Source of the DNA: Roseburia sp. CAG:10041_57
GTDB taxonomy: Bacteria; Bacillota; Clostridia; Lachnospirales; Lachnospiraceae
Direction: 5' to 3'
NCBI GenBank assembly: GCA_001916965.1
Contig: MNTL01000003.1
Location: 1 to 64,000 of the forward strand
Length of the DNA stretch: 64,000 nucleotides
In this document: positions 25,370-35,216 of the stretch, in pieces
Layout of the letters: every line of letters begins with the position of its first letter
Position numbering within the stretch: position 1 is the stretch's first letter
The notes under the pieces: model-generated
Seen by the model: only the letters and a program-made list of their open reading frames with translations
Databases searched by the model: none
Told to the model about the DNA's origin: nothing
Made by a program: the position numbers and the translations under genes

Positions 25370-26722
25370 ATGATTTTTAAACGAAAAATATATGATAAAT
25401 TACTGGAATGGAAAAAAATGTCTGGTGGAACATCAGCAGTTATGCTGGAAGGAGCCAGACGAATAGGCAAAAGTACAATAGCTGAAAACTTTGCACAGAA
25501 TGAATATAAGGATTACTTTATCATTGATTTTGCCAAAGCAAATAAAGATATAAAAAATAACTTCGCAGAGAACATAGGCAATCTTGATGTTTTCTTTCGA
25601 AATTTATTCCTGCTGATGGGAAAGGCTTTGCCAGAGCATGAAGCTGTAATTATATTTGATGAAGTACAGCTTTTTCCATTAGCAAGGCAGGCTATTAAGT
25701 ATCTTGTAGCAGATGGAAGATATGATTATATTGAAACAGGATCACTGATTTCAATCAAGAAGAATGTACAGGATATTCTTATACCATCAGAAGAATATAA
25801 GCTTAAAATGTATCCTATGGATTTTGAAGAGTTCTTATGGGCCAATCAGGATACAGTGACAGCACCGGCAATTCGGGAAGCATTTGCAGCCAGAACGGCC
25901 ATGGGAGAAGCAATTCATCGTAAAATAATGAAGAATTTTCGGACTTATATGGCTGTTGGAGGTATGCCACAGGCAGTAGAAGCATTTGTAAGCGGAAAAG
26001 ATTATACACAAATAGATTTTATAAAAAGAAATATTCTGGCATTGTATGAGGATGATCTGCGAAAATATGATCAGGATAATAAAGAAAAAGCTTCAGTAAT
26101 TTACAAAACAATACCCGAACAGCTTGAAAACCATAATTCACATTTCAAATTTTCTCTTGTAGATAAAAATGCAAGATATGTGAACTATATGGAGGCGGTT
26201 AATTTTGTCGCAGAATCTATGATAGGAAATGAATGTATTAACATTACTGCACCGGAAATTGCAATGGAAGCTTATGCAGACCGCAGCAATTTTAAATTGT
26301 ATATGGGAGATACAGGACTGCTCGTAACTCAGATACTACAAAGCAGCGAAGATACAGAAATGAGTATCTATAAATCATTGATTTTTGATAATCTGGGCAT
26401 TAATCAGGGAATGATATTGGAAAATATGGTTGGACAAATGCTAAGAGCCAACGGATATTCCCTTTATTTCCATGAATTTTTATATCATTCCAAGGATTCT
26501 GCAAAAGAAAAAAAGTATGAAATTGATTTTGTAATTGTACGAAAAAAGAAAATATGTCCAATAGAAGTGAAATCATCAGGCTATCGAAGCCATGCATCAT
26601 TTGACGCATTGATTCAAAAATATCCTATCAAAATGGAAGACAGATATATTATTTACGGAAAAGATTTGAAATATGAAGACGGTGTGACGTATATTCCATT
26701 TTATATGACTTTGTGTCTATAA
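25370..26722 (+). CDS. AAA_14/DUF4143 ATP-binding protein
   Basis: About 450 residues from ATG 25370, which is 8 nt after GGAGG; the frame is open from 25316. Walker A is LEGARRIGKST and Walker B is AVIIFDEVQLFP. The C-terminal DUF4143 domain ends with a restriction-endonuclease-like motif, YEIDFVIVRKKKICPIEVKS, with the acidic and Lys residues in place. These proteins are common in variable regions of gut bacteria; their cellular role is not established. It sits beside a toxin-antitoxin pair and a broken ATPase gene. Confidence 0.85.
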   Translation: MIFKRKIYDKLLEWKKMSGGTSAVMLEGARRIGKSTIAENFAQNEYKDYFIIDFAKANKDIKNNFAENIGNLDVFFRNLFLLMGKALPEHEAVIIFDEVQLFPLARQAIKYLVADGRYDYIETGSLISIKKNVQDILIPSEEYKLKMYPMDFEEFLWANQDTVTAPAIREAFAARTAMGEAIHRKIMKNFRTYMAVGGMPQAVEAFVSGKDYTQIDFIKRNILALYEDDLRKYDQDNKEKASVIYKTIPEQLENHNSHFKFSLVDKNARYVNYMEAVNFVAESMIGNECINITAPEIAMEAYADRSNFKLYMGDTGLLVTQILQSSEDTEMSIYKSLIFDNLGINQGMILENMVGQMLRANGYSLYFHEFLYHSKDSAKEKKYEIDFVIVRKKKICPIEVKSSGYRSHASFDALIQKYPIKMEDRYIIYGKDLKYEDGVTYIPFYMTLCL

Positions 26723-26756
26723 TAATCCTTGGTATAAAAATTCAGAAAAATTCAAA

Positions 26757-26948
26757 ATTCTATCGCAATTTACATAATAATGTGATAGAATACTTATAAG
26801 TAAAGGGAACATTCCAAAGATATACTGGGGAGTATGAAGGAATCAGAAGACGTAGAAGAATGACTTTGTATGCAGGCAGCAGCTATTGACCGGAATAGCA
26901 CTATAGAGACAGTGTATCTAAGGAAGTGGATAAGTGCCACTTCCTTTT
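26757..26948 (+). other. Structured intergenic region, candidate leader or small RNA
   Basis: No reading frame. It holds an inverted repeat ATTCTATC...GATAGAAT (26757-26791), a nested hairpin (ATTCC...GGAAT outside, ATACT GGGG AGTAT inside) near 26815-26850, a stem GCTATT/AATAGC near 26882-26899, and a strong hairpin AAGGAAGTGG/CCACTTCCTT at 26920-26946 followed by TT. It directly precedes the glycan locus. Confidence 0.4.
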
Positions 26949-27041
26949 GCGTTAGAAAGAACCACATTTTTGCTTTGAGTGGCTCTGATCGGCTGCGCAA
27001 AGGGAAGATTTACAAGGAATGTACGATATAAGGGGATATAT

Positions 27042-28421
27042 ATGAGAAAGGCACAGAAAAAGGATATTCTGGACATGATCCAGACACTTCATGAAGCACA
27101 TGAGGAAATCAAGAATCATATCGACAGAAACAATACCGTATCTGCACAGGATCTGCTGGCACAATGCCAGGAGTGCGCAGTCAGCATAGGGAATGCTATT
27201 GAGACAATGGAAAAAGAAGATTGCATTACCATTCCCTATATACAGGATTATTGCGACCTCGTTTATCAAATCTATGAGGCATTGCAGAATAACACAGACA
27301 GCAATGCCAATAAAATCTACAAGAATCTAAAAAAACAGCTCCTTCGAATTGAAAACAGTGTAAAGAACGACATTCCTGTCCGCAAGGAAGTTGTCTTCTT
27401 CCCATATAAAGCATCCATGTGGGATTCTCTGGAAAGTGTCTATCTGGCAGCTAAAGAAGACCCAGAATGTGATGCTTATTGCGTACCGATTCCATATTAT
27501 GACAGAAACCCGGATAGAAGCCTTGGACAAATGCATTATGAAGGTAATGAATATCCAAAGAATATTGAAGTAATAGACTGGCAGAGTTATAACTTCGAAG
27601 AAAGAAAACCGGATGTAATCTATATCCATAATCCCTATGATGACTGGAACCTGGTAACATGTGTACACCCAAGATATTTTAGCAGTAATTTAAAAAAATA
27701 TACGGAAAAACTGGTGTATATACCGTATTTTGTATTGCAGGAAATTGAACCGGATGATCAGGGTACTATTGACCAGATGAAGCACTTTATCTGGACTCCC
27801 GGAGTTATCAATGCAGATAAGGTAATTGTACAGTCTGAAAAGATGAAGCAAATCTATGTAAATGAATATCTGAAAGCAGCACAGGAAAATGGACTGCAGG
27901 GAAATCATTTAGATAGAAAATATCTGGAAGAAAAAATCCTTGGGATGGGATCTCCGAAAATTGATAAGGTATTAAATACAAAGAAGGAAGATCTCGAGAT
28001 ACCAGAAGAATGGTTAAAAATAATAAAAAAGCCAGATGGAAGTCGGAAGAAGATCATTTTTTATAATACCGGTATTGCAGCGCTCTTGAAAAACAATGAG
28101 AAAATGCTGGAAAAGATGAAGGATGTATTTCGAATCTTTAAGGAAAATAAGGATGAAGTAGCATTATTGTGGAGACCACATCCATTGATTAAAAGTACAG
28201 TATCATCCATGAGGCCACAACTGTGGGTGGAATATGAGAAGCTTGTAAAGTGGTATAAAGAAGAAGGTTGGGGGATTTATGATGATACAAGTGATGTGGA
28301 TAGAGCAGTGGTATTGAGCGATGGATATTATGGAGATTTTAGTAGTGTAGTACAGGTGTATCAGAAGACAGGGAAACCGGTAATGATACAGAATGCGGAT
28401 GTTTTAGAGTATTTAGAATAA
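27042..28421 (+). CDS. CDP-glycerol glycerophosphotransferase-like protein
   Basis: About 459 residues from ATG 27042 with AAGGGGA upstream; the frame is open from 26979. A helical N-terminal 120 residues precede the transferase region. VVFFPYKASMWDSLESVY, then VIYIHNPYDDWN and, at the end, VLSDGYYGDFSSVVQVYQ match the CDP-glycerol:glycerophosphotransferase fold used in teichoic acid synthesis. It may add polyol phosphate to a glycan. It opens the glycan locus and has intermediate base composition. Two CTP-using cytidylyltransferases lie at the far end of the locus. Confidence 0.7.
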   Translation: MRKAQKKDILDMIQTLHEAHEEIKNHIDRNNTVSAQDLLAQCQECAVSIGNAIETMEKEDCITIPYIQDYCDLVYQIYEALQNNTDSNANKIYKNLKKQLLRIENSVKNDIPVRKEVVFFPYKASMWDSLESVYLAAKEDPECDAYCVPIPYYDRNPDRSLGQMHYEGNEYPKNIEVIDWQSYNFEERKPDVIYIHNPYDDWNLVTCVHPRYFSSNLKKYTEKLVYIPYFVLQEIEPDDQGTIDQMKHFIWTPGVINADKVIVQSEKMKQIYVNEYLKAAQENGLQGNHLDRKYLEEKILGMGSPKIDKVLNTKKEDLEIPEEWLKIIKKPDGSRKKIIFYNTGIAALLKNNEKMLEKMKDVFRIFKENKDEVALLWRPHPLIKSTVSSMRPQLWVEYEKLVKWYKEEGWGIYDDTSDVDRAVVLSDGYYGDFSSVVQVYQKTGKPVMIQNADVLEYLE

Positions 28422-28465
28422 AGATTAGCTATTTCATGAGTGAATTAGTAAATGGGGAATAAATA

Positions 28466-29572
28466 ATGAGTGATGAAAAAATTCTGGTGACACAATCGTC
28501 AATGCCACCATATGAAGAATACATAGAAGCGATAAAGCCATTATGGGATAGCCACTGGCTTACTAATATGGGAAAGTATCACAAAGAGCTAGAAGAAAAA
28601 TTAAGAGAATATTTGGGTGTTCCAGAATTATCATTAATGGTAAATGGACATATGGCTCTGGAAATGGCAATACAGGCGTTTAATTTTCCAGAAGGATCCG
28701 AGGTTATTACCACACCATTTACGTTTATTTCAACAACACATGCGATTGTGAGAAATCGTTTAAAACCTGTTTTTTGCGATGTAAAGATTTCAGATGGAAC
28801 AATAGACGAAACAAAGATAGAGGATTTGATTACAGAACACACAGTAGCAATTGTACCAGTACATGTATATGGCAATGTATGTAATATTGAAGAAATACAG
28901 AGAATTGCCGACAAGTATAATTTGAAAGTAATCTATGATGCAGCACATGCTTTTGGCGTGAAATATAAGGGAAAAGGGATAGGCTGTTATGGAGATGCAT
29001 CCATATTCAGCTTTCATGCAACTAAAGTATTCAATACGATAGAAGGTGGAGCAGTAACATTTTCAGATCATAAATTATATGAAAAACTATATAATCTAAA
29101 GAATTTTGGCATACGAGGAGAGGAACTTGTAGCTGATGTAGGAGCAAATGCCAAAATGAATGAATTTTGCGCAATTATGGGATTGTGCAATTTGAATCAT
29201 TTAGAAGATGTATTAGCTAATAGAAAAGAGAGATATGAATATTATAAGGAAAAATTAAGGGATGTAAAAGGTATTCGCTTTTTTGATAGAAATAGTGAAG
29301 CCACATCAAATTATGCATATTTTCCAATTTTAATAGAAAATGAGCATGGGTGTACTAGAGATGAACTGTATGGTAAACTCCGAAAAAAAAATATTTATCC
29401 AAGAAAATATTTTTATCCAATAACTTCAGATCAGGCCTGCTTTAGAAATAAATATAAAAATGATGAACTGGATTGTGCAAGGGAACTTTCTAAAAAAGTA
29501 CTTGTATTGCCATTTTTTGAAAAAATAGAAGAAAAACAAATTAATAATATTGTAAATATAGTGCGAGGATGA
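28466..29572 (+). CDS. DegT/DnrJ/EryC1/StrS family sugar aminotransferase
   Basis: 368 residues, normal family length. The PLP lysine lies in FSFHATKVFNTIEGG near residues 178-192, and VIYDAAHAFGV carries the cofactor-contacting Asp. These enzymes transfer an amino group from glutamate to a keto-sugar nucleotide, giving 3- or 4-amino deoxysugars. The nearby GNAT at 31611 could acetylate the product. It is the first gene of the strongly A+T-rich block. The specific sugar cannot be told. Confidence 0.92.
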   Translation: MSDEKILVTQSSMPPYEEYIEAIKPLWDSHWLTNMGKYHKELEEKLREYLGVPELSLMVNGHMALEMAIQAFNFPEGSEVITTPFTFISTTHAIVRNRLKPVFCDVKISDGTIDETKIEDLITEHTVAIVPVHVYGNVCNIEEIQRIADKYNLKVIYDAAHAFGVKYKGKGIGCYGDASIFSFHATKVFNTIEGGAVTFSDHKLYEKLYNLKNFGIRGEELVADVGANAKMNEFCAIMGLCNLNHLEDVLANRKERYEYYKEKLRDVKGIRFFDRNSEATSNYAYFPILIENEHGCTRDELYGKLRKKNIYPRKYFYPITSDQACFRNKYKNDELDCARELSKKVLVLPFFEKIEEKQINNIVNIVRG

Positions 29573-29578
29573 TGGAAA

Positions 29579-30895
29579 ATGAAAATATTTGTGACAGGTT
29601 TGTGTACGCTACATTGGGGAAGATTACAATACGGTAACATTGGAAATTATTACATTATTGAACCATTATTTCGCGAGTTACATAGAGTATTTCGCGAAGC
29701 AGAAATTATTACTACTTTTCAAATGACAGAAGACTTTTGCAAAGCAGAAAAGATTACGGTTCTTCCTATGGAATGGTATTACAGTTGGAAAGAACAAGAC
29801 TTAGAAAATGCAAAAAATGAGTATGAATTGGCTAAGAATTTTAAACAAAATAGTATTGGTAAATTTACACCATTTATGAACACAGTTTTAGAATCCTCAT
29901 TGCTGATTAATGTTTCAGGAGATATGTGGGGAGATAATGCTGAACATGTTGGAAAAGATAGATTTGAAGTTGATTTGTATAAAATGCGCACAGCACAGCT
30001 TTTGGGAGTAAAGACAGTTTTATTTGCAGGAACACCGGGGCCATTTTATACATGCAAAAATATTGATTTTGCCAAGGAAGTTTACAGTCATTTTGATTTG
30101 ATAATTAATAGAGAACCCACTTCTACCCAAAACTTAAAGAAATGGAATTTTGAATCTGAAAATGTAAAAGACTTTGCCTGCCCTGCATTTTTATATACAC
30201 CCGATTTGACAGAAATGGAAAACGATAGGGTGAATCAGTTAATTGATAAAATAACATATCAAAATAAAAAAAAGATTGGATTTACCATTGGAGGATTTAA
30301 TTTGCCAGTAGGACCATATGATATGTGGCCCAGAGAAGATTGGCAATATGAAATATTTGCAAAGACAATAGAACATATAATTAATAATTATGATGCGACT
30401 GTAATATTGATTTCGCATACAAATGGTTTTGAACTTCCGCCAAATTTTAGATTAATAAATGGAAGAGATTATCCTATATTAAAACAGTTAAGAGACGTGG
30501 TTATAAAAAGAGAAAAAATTAGGAATCAAGATGATATTATACTACTGGATGGACCATATCTCCCGAAGATTACAAAGAGCATTATAGGAAAATTTGATAT
30601 GATGGTAACAGGAAGAGTGCATGCATCTGTAGCAGCAATCAGTCAAAATGTTCCTACTGTGTTTATTAATTATGAAGGAAGTTTCATACCCAGTACAAAA
30701 ATGTATGGATTTGCTAATTTGGCTGGCGTGGGTGAACTGGTATGTGAACCCAAAGATTTAGAAAAAATAAAACATACAATAGATTATTGTATCAATAACC
30801 TGTCTGAAATACATGAACGATTAGAAAAAAATATTCCAAATATAAAAGCATTGGCTCGAAATGCTTTTGATGAAATGAAACTGTTGTGCGAGTAG
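29579..30895 (+). CDS. Polysaccharide pyruvyl transferase family protein
   Basis: 438 residues. The N-terminal region has YGNIGNYYIIEPLFREL and the mid region has LLINVSGDMWGDN and TVLFAGTPGPFY. The C-terminal DGPYLPKITKSIIGKFDMMVTGRVHASV contains the R-x-H motif typical of the CsaB/WcaK family. Members transfer pyruvate from phosphoenolpyruvate to a sugar, giving an acidic ketal. The gene starts 6 nt after the aminotransferase stop. At 438 residues it is somewhat longer than many family members. Confidence 0.8.
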   Translation: MKIFVTGLCTLHWGRLQYGNIGNYYIIEPLFRELHRVFREAEIITTFQMTEDFCKAEKITVLPMEWYYSWKEQDLENAKNEYELAKNFKQNSIGKFTPFMNTVLESSLLINVSGDMWGDNAEHVGKDRFEVDLYKMRTAQLLGVKTVLFAGTPGPFYTCKNIDFAKEVYSHFDLIINREPTSTQNLKKWNFESENVKDFACPAFLYTPDLTEMENDRVNQLIDKITYQNKKKIGFTIGGFNLPVGPYDMWPREDWQYEIFAKTIEHIINNYDATVILISHTNGFELPPNFRLINGRDYPILKQLRDVVIKREKIRNQDDIILLDGPYLPKITKSIIGKFDMMVTGRVHASVAAISQNVPTVFINYEGSFIPSTKMYGFANLAGVGELVCEPKDLEKIKHTIDYCINNLSEIHERLEKNIPNIKALARNAFDEMKLLCE

Positions 30896-30907
30896 GGAGG
30901 AACTATT

Positions 30908-31618
30908 ATGAGACTGGGAATTATGCAGCCGTATTTTTTTCCTTATTTAGGATATATTTCATTAATTAAGCATGTAGATAAATTTATTCTGTTGGATGAT
31001 GTACAATTTATTCGTCATGGGTGGATTGAGAGAAACAGGATATTGAAACCCAATGGTGGCTGGCAGTACATATCAGTTCCACTTAAAAAACATGAACAAA
31101 AAACATTTATAAAAGATATAGAAATAAATAATTCTTTAGAGTGGGGGAAAAAAATATTAGCCCAATTAGAGCATTATAGAAAGGCACCCTATTACTATGA
31201 AGTAATTAAAATGATACAGGATATATTTGGAACACCATATGTCTCAATTACGGATTTAGATAAGGCAGCATTAGATAAAATAGAACATTATTTACGCATT
31301 GATACCCCGATAGAAGTATTTCGAGATATGAATTTAGAAATTGAACAGGTATGTAGTGCTGATGAATGGGCGTTAAATATATGCAAAGCAATTCCAACTG
31401 CTGATGAATATTGGAATCCACCAGGTGGTAAAGAATTTTTTGACGTTCAAAAGTATCAAAAAAACCATATCAATTTGTATTTTCAAAAAATTGATTTATA
31501 TAAGTATCCACAAAAAGGTAATGATTTTGAGCCGGGATTATCAATTATAGATGTGATGATGTTTAATTCACCTGAAAAAATTAATCAAATGTTAGATAGG
31601 TATACATTGTATGAATGA
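30908..31618 (+). CDS. WbqC-like family protein
   Basis: 236 residues. The start MRLGIMQPYFFPYLGY, followed by DKFILLDDVQFIRHGWIERN, is the hallmark of the WbqC family found in O-antigen and other polysaccharide loci. The biochemical role is not settled; an acyl- or aminoacyl-transfer role on amino sugars has been suggested from context. RBS GGGAGG. It overlaps the following acetyltransferase by 8 nt. Confidence 0.88.
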   Translation: MRLGIMQPYFFPYLGYISLIKHVDKFILLDDVQFIRHGWIERNRILKPNGGWQYISVPLKKHEQKTFIKDIEINNSLEWGKKILAQLEHYRKAPYYYEVIKMIQDIFGTPYVSITDLDKAALDKIEHYLRIDTPIEVFRDMNLEIEQVCSADEWALNICKAIPTADEYWNPPGGKEFFDVQKYQKNHINLYFQKIDLYKYPQKGNDFEPGLSIIDVMMFNSPEKINQMLDRYTLYE

Positions 31619-32054
31619 TATAACAATTGAACATGTTCAACCACCGAGTGACAGTAAGAGGTTAGAAAAAATACTTTGGGAGTTGGATGACGATATCATA
31701 CCTAAGTTATCGGAAAGAGTAAATATAGAAGAGTATGCAAAAAAGTTATCAGCAAATGCAGAAGTATTCTATGTTAAGCATGGCGATATAGATATAGGAA
31801 ATTGTGCTGTTTACATGAATAATGAGGAAACAGGATTTATTAGCTCTATAGCAATAAAAAAAGAATGGCAAAATAAAGGAATTGGGAAACAAGTATGGAA
31901 TCTAGTTTGTAGTATAGCAAAATGCAAACATATTAAATACATTGAACTATGTGTTAGCAAAAAAAACAGTAATGCACAAAAATTTTATAAGAGAAATAGT
32001 TTCTATGAAATAGAAATGGATAACAAATGGATAAAAATGAAAATGGACATATAG
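31611..32054 (+). CDS. GNAT family N-acetyltransferase
   Basis: 147 residues. The acetyl-CoA binding motif KKEWQNKGIGKQVW lies near residues 82-95, and the C-terminal motif NAQKFYKRNSFYEIE is typical. It overlaps the WbqC-like gene by 8 nt and lies in the same operon as the DegT aminotransferase, so N-acetylation of an amino-sugar nucleotide is likely but unproven. Confidence 0.85.
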   Translation: MNDITIEHVQPPSDSKRLEKILWELDDDIIPKLSERVNIEEYAKKLSANAEVFYVKHGDIDIGNCAVYMNNEETGFISSIAIKKEWQNKGIGKQVWNLVCSIAKCKHIKYIELCVSKKNSNAQKFYKRNSFYEIEMDNKWIKMKMDI

Positions 32055-32079
32055 CATAAAAGTGGGAGACTGAGAATTT

Positions 32080-32883
32080 ATGAATATACTACTAAAAAGA
32101 ACGGTTTTAAATGTCACGACATATTGCAATTTAAAATGTAAGCATTGCCTTGCATTTATTCCATATTATAAAAATCCCAACAACTTGAGTCTTGAGGATG
32201 CAAAAAAAATTATGGAATCATATTTTGAAATTGTTGATTCTGTAGAACATTTTACAATAACTGGCGGGGAACCTTTGCTAAATCCACAAGTAAAGGAAAT
32301 TTGTGAAGAGACAACAAAATATCTGGACAGAATAACAGAAAATTTGGATTTTGTAACAAATGGTACAATTGAATTACCAGACGGTTTATTAGAAGTATTT
32401 GGACAAAATAAAAAGATGCGAGTCATACTTAGCAATTATGGAAATGATTTATCTAAAAAGTTTGAATTAAATGAACAAAAACTCAATGAAAGAAATATTA
32501 ACTATAGAGTATCAAAGTTTTATGGGGATTCATTGTATTATGATGGATGGATTGACTTCACAGATCAATCCTTAAAATGGAAAACGGAGCAGGAACGAAA
32601 TAATAATGCAAAAGGATGCCTTCATAGAGTGGGAAAGTATTTTATTATTAACGATGCAGAACTCCATAGTTGTTCAAGATCATACTGGAGAATGAAAAAC
32701 AATATTATTCCCAAAGTGCTAGGAGAGTACGTTCCTTTAATTGATGAAGCATATTCAATTGAAGAAAAGAAAAAGTATTTGATTGAAATGTGTAATAAAC
32801 AAAGTAGTAGTTCATGTGCGTATTGTGTTGGATTTAGAAATGACGTCCCGAGGGTGTATCCGGCACAACAATTGAAAAGTTGA
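32080..32883 (+). CDS. Radical SAM protein with C-terminal cysteine cluster
   Basis: 267 residues. CNLKCKHC near residues 16-23 is the CxxxCxxC site for the SAM-binding 4Fe-4S cluster, and TITGGEPLL follows. Further Cys at NAKGCLHRV, LHSCSRS and SSSSCAYCVG could hold a second cluster, as in SPASM or twitch proteins. Within a glycan locus it may catalyse a radical sugar dehydration, epimerisation or deoxygenation, but peptide modification is not excluded. No precursor peptide was seen nearby. Confidence 0.85.
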   Translation: MNILLKRTVLNVTTYCNLKCKHCLAFIPYYKNPNNLSLEDAKKIMESYFEIVDSVEHFTITGGEPLLNPQVKEICEETTKYLDRITENLDFVTNGTIELPDGLLEVFGQNKKMRVILSNYGNDLSKKFELNEQKLNERNINYRVSKFYGDSLYYDGWIDFTDQSLKWKTEQERNNNAKGCLHRVGKYFIINDAELHSCSRSYWRMKNNIIPKVLGEYVPLIDEAYSIEEKKKYLIEMCNKQSSSSCAYCVGFRNDVPRVYPAQQLKS

Positions 32884-32947
32884 ACAGAAAATATAATTTT
32901 TATTTAAACTTTAGTAATATGTTAAACAATGATTGAGGGTTTATATT

Positions 32948-34066
32948 GTGACGGTGTGGATAAAAAACTTTGAAAACATAATTCCAGTAGATACAATAGT
33001 TCCATGGATAAAATCAGATGTTGTTATACAATCTCTTAGAGATTTTAATGCTATCAGGGCAGATGATGTCGTCATTGTATCAAAGTTAGATAAAGAGCTA
33101 AAAAAGGAAGATTATTATAATTATAATATTTTGGAGTATGAAGAATGTATTCCGAAATTTTTATTATACATTAAGAAAGAATTTCAACAAAACTATGATT
33201 ATTATTTTCTATCAAATGCTTTAAAAACAGCGAAAGAGAATAACTGCGAAACGATAATTACTGGTTCGTCCTATGGCTTGTTTGGAATTGACAGTACATA
33301 CTTACCCTGTAATTGTGTAAATTTATCATTGGCATCGCAAGATTTATATTATTCTATAAGGGGAATAAAAGATGTAATGGCTACAAATAAGAATATTCAA
33401 AATATAGTAATATGTTGTGGACATTACTTCCCCTTTTCAGATTTATCTAGAGCTCAAAGCGAAGCAGAATTAATGAGAATATCAAAAGTATATTATAGAA
33501 TTTGGAATGATATTCATAATAGCTTTTTGTGTCCGCCTTCTAATACAATATTGCCATATAGTAAAATTTTTGATATGAAAAATGCTACTGAGCTATATGC
33601 AATAAGCCAACTGTGTAAAAATGACTATTTTCATAAGGGTAGGACTAGAGAGATGTATGCTACAAAAGAATGAGATGACAAAACAAAGAGTTGGATTGAA
33701 TTATCTGAAGAGGAAAGAATAAAAGCTGGAGAAAGACGGGCTAAGGCACATAATAAGATAATTTATAGAAAAGGTACATTAAAAGAAAATATAAAATTAT
33801 TAAGGGAATTTTGCATTTATTGTTTAACAAATGAAGTTAATTTGTGTTTTGTAGTAACACCTGCATCAAAATATTATAGGGATATGATTAACCCAGAATT
33901 TAAAGAAATCTTTTATAATATATTAAATGATATGCCGATGAAAGTAAAGGTATTAGATTTGTATGACAATGATAAATTATTTACTAATTTTGATTTTAAT
34001 GATATGGATCATTTAGGAGACCAAGGTGCAAAAAAATTATCAGAAGCTATAAACAAAATAATATAA
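32948..34066 (+). pseudogene. SGNH-hydrolase-like protein interrupted by an in-frame TGA
   Basis: One frame runs from GTG 32948 (GAGGG 8 nt upstream) to TAA 34066, 372 sense codons, broken only by TGA at 33671-33673. The N-terminal part has TGSSYGLFGID near residues 105-115, a likely Ser nucleophile block. The C-terminal part ends with DMDHLGDQGAKKLS, the Asp-His pair block. The stop separates the catalytic halves, so the truncated product should be inactive unless the TGA is read through. SGNH proteins in such loci usually add or remove acetyl or acyl groups. The family assignment rests on these two blocks only. Confidence 0.6.
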
Positions 34067-34108
34067 TAATATAGAGTATAAAGGAAGAATAGAAGGAAAG
34101 AGCGAAAT

Positions 34109-35146
34109 ATGGAGACTTTAATTGCCAGAGATTGCATTTATAAAAATGGAAAAATATATTTTTTTAGTGAAATAGAGCTTATTCCAACTGTTATTGATGT
34201 AAATGATAATAGTGTCACTTTACTAAAAGTAAAAAACAGTAATGATTTTCGGAGAATTCAATTTGATTTAGTTACTGAATTAAATGGGAAAATGTATGCA
34301 CTTGAAAAATCGGGAAAATATATATGTGAATATGATATTCAAACTGAGAGAGTAAGGTATATACAGATTGACTGTGATAGAAAGTCTGATGCAAATTTTG
34401 CCTTAATATATTCAGAAAATAGTTGCATTTATATATTTGATCGAACTAAAGAATTAACAATTTATAATATTCAAAGTGATGAAATTATGAAAGTATTATA
34501 CCCAACAATTGATGATGAGATTATGACAGGATGTAAATCTGAGGAGCAAATTTTTTTATTTACAAAGGAAGGAAAGAATATTCTTGTATATGACACAAAA
34601 ACAAAAAAATGGGAAAATATTTATACAGATTGGCTGCCCCTAAATATTATTCATGCTGTCGAGGATGATGGAAAAATCTATGTTTTGAGTGAGGATGGCA
34701 CTGTTGTTAGATGGAATAAAGAAAATGAAATAACCATAATAGAAAAAGCGCAAGAGTGGTACAATTCTGAAAAGGCAGCTTGTAGATTATGTATAACACA
34801 TACTAAAATTGTTGTTCTTCCTTCTTTAAGTGAGGATATTTTGGTATTGGGCAAGCATGACTTTTCAATGGAGGTAATGCAGACGTATCCAAAAGAATTT
34901 AAATATAAAAATTACAAGTGTGCAAAATATTATGGTTATTCTGAAAATACAGACAGTTGCTACTTTGCTTGTAGAGCAAGTCATTATATTCTAAAAATTG
35001 ATAAACATAAAAATGTTTTTACATGGATAAGATCTCAAATTAGTAAAGAGAAGCTTTTCGAATATCAAATAAAAAAAGAAGTTATTCAGGAAAGAACAAA
35101 ATATTTGGAATTCTATTTAGAATATGTAAAAAACAAAACAAAGTAA
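34109..35146 (+). CDS. Probable beta-propeller protein, unknown role
   Basis: 345 residues made of repeating short strands with the pattern NGKIYFFSE, LNGKMYALE, DGKIYVLSEDG and TKTKKWENIY, as in Kelch or other six- to seven-bladed propellers. There is no signal peptide or membrane segment, so it is cytosolic as read. A propeller within a glycan locus could bind sugar or scaffold enzymes. RBS AAGGAAAGAG. No catalytic motif is recognised. Confidence 0.6.
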   Translation: METLIARDCIYKNGKIYFFSEIELIPTVIDVNDNSVTLLKVKNSNDFRRIQFDLVTELNGKMYALEKSGKYICEYDIQTERVRYIQIDCDRKSDANFALIYSENSCIYIFDRTKELTIYNIQSDEIMKVLYPTIDDEIMTGCKSEEQIFLFTKEGKNILVYDTKTKKWENIYTDWLPLNIIHAVEDDGKIYVLSEDGTVVRWNKENEITIIEKAQEWYNSEKAACRLCITHTKIVVLPSLSEDILVLGKHDFSMEVMQTYPKEFKYKNYKCAKYYGYSENTDSCYFACRASHYILKIDKHKNVFTWIRSQISKEKLFEYQIKKEVIQERTKYLEFYLEYVKNKTK

Positions 35147-35216
35147 TTTTATACTAAAGGTTCATGTAAAAAATAAATTAGATATAGGTAGCTATACTAT
35201 ATAGGGGAATAGCAAA

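Noticed and set aside
33671..33760. Selenocysteine insertion at the TGA of the SGNH-like gene
   Set aside because: No convincing stem-loop with a bacterial SECIS-type apical loop follows within the usual distance, and the position is not at a catalytic block.
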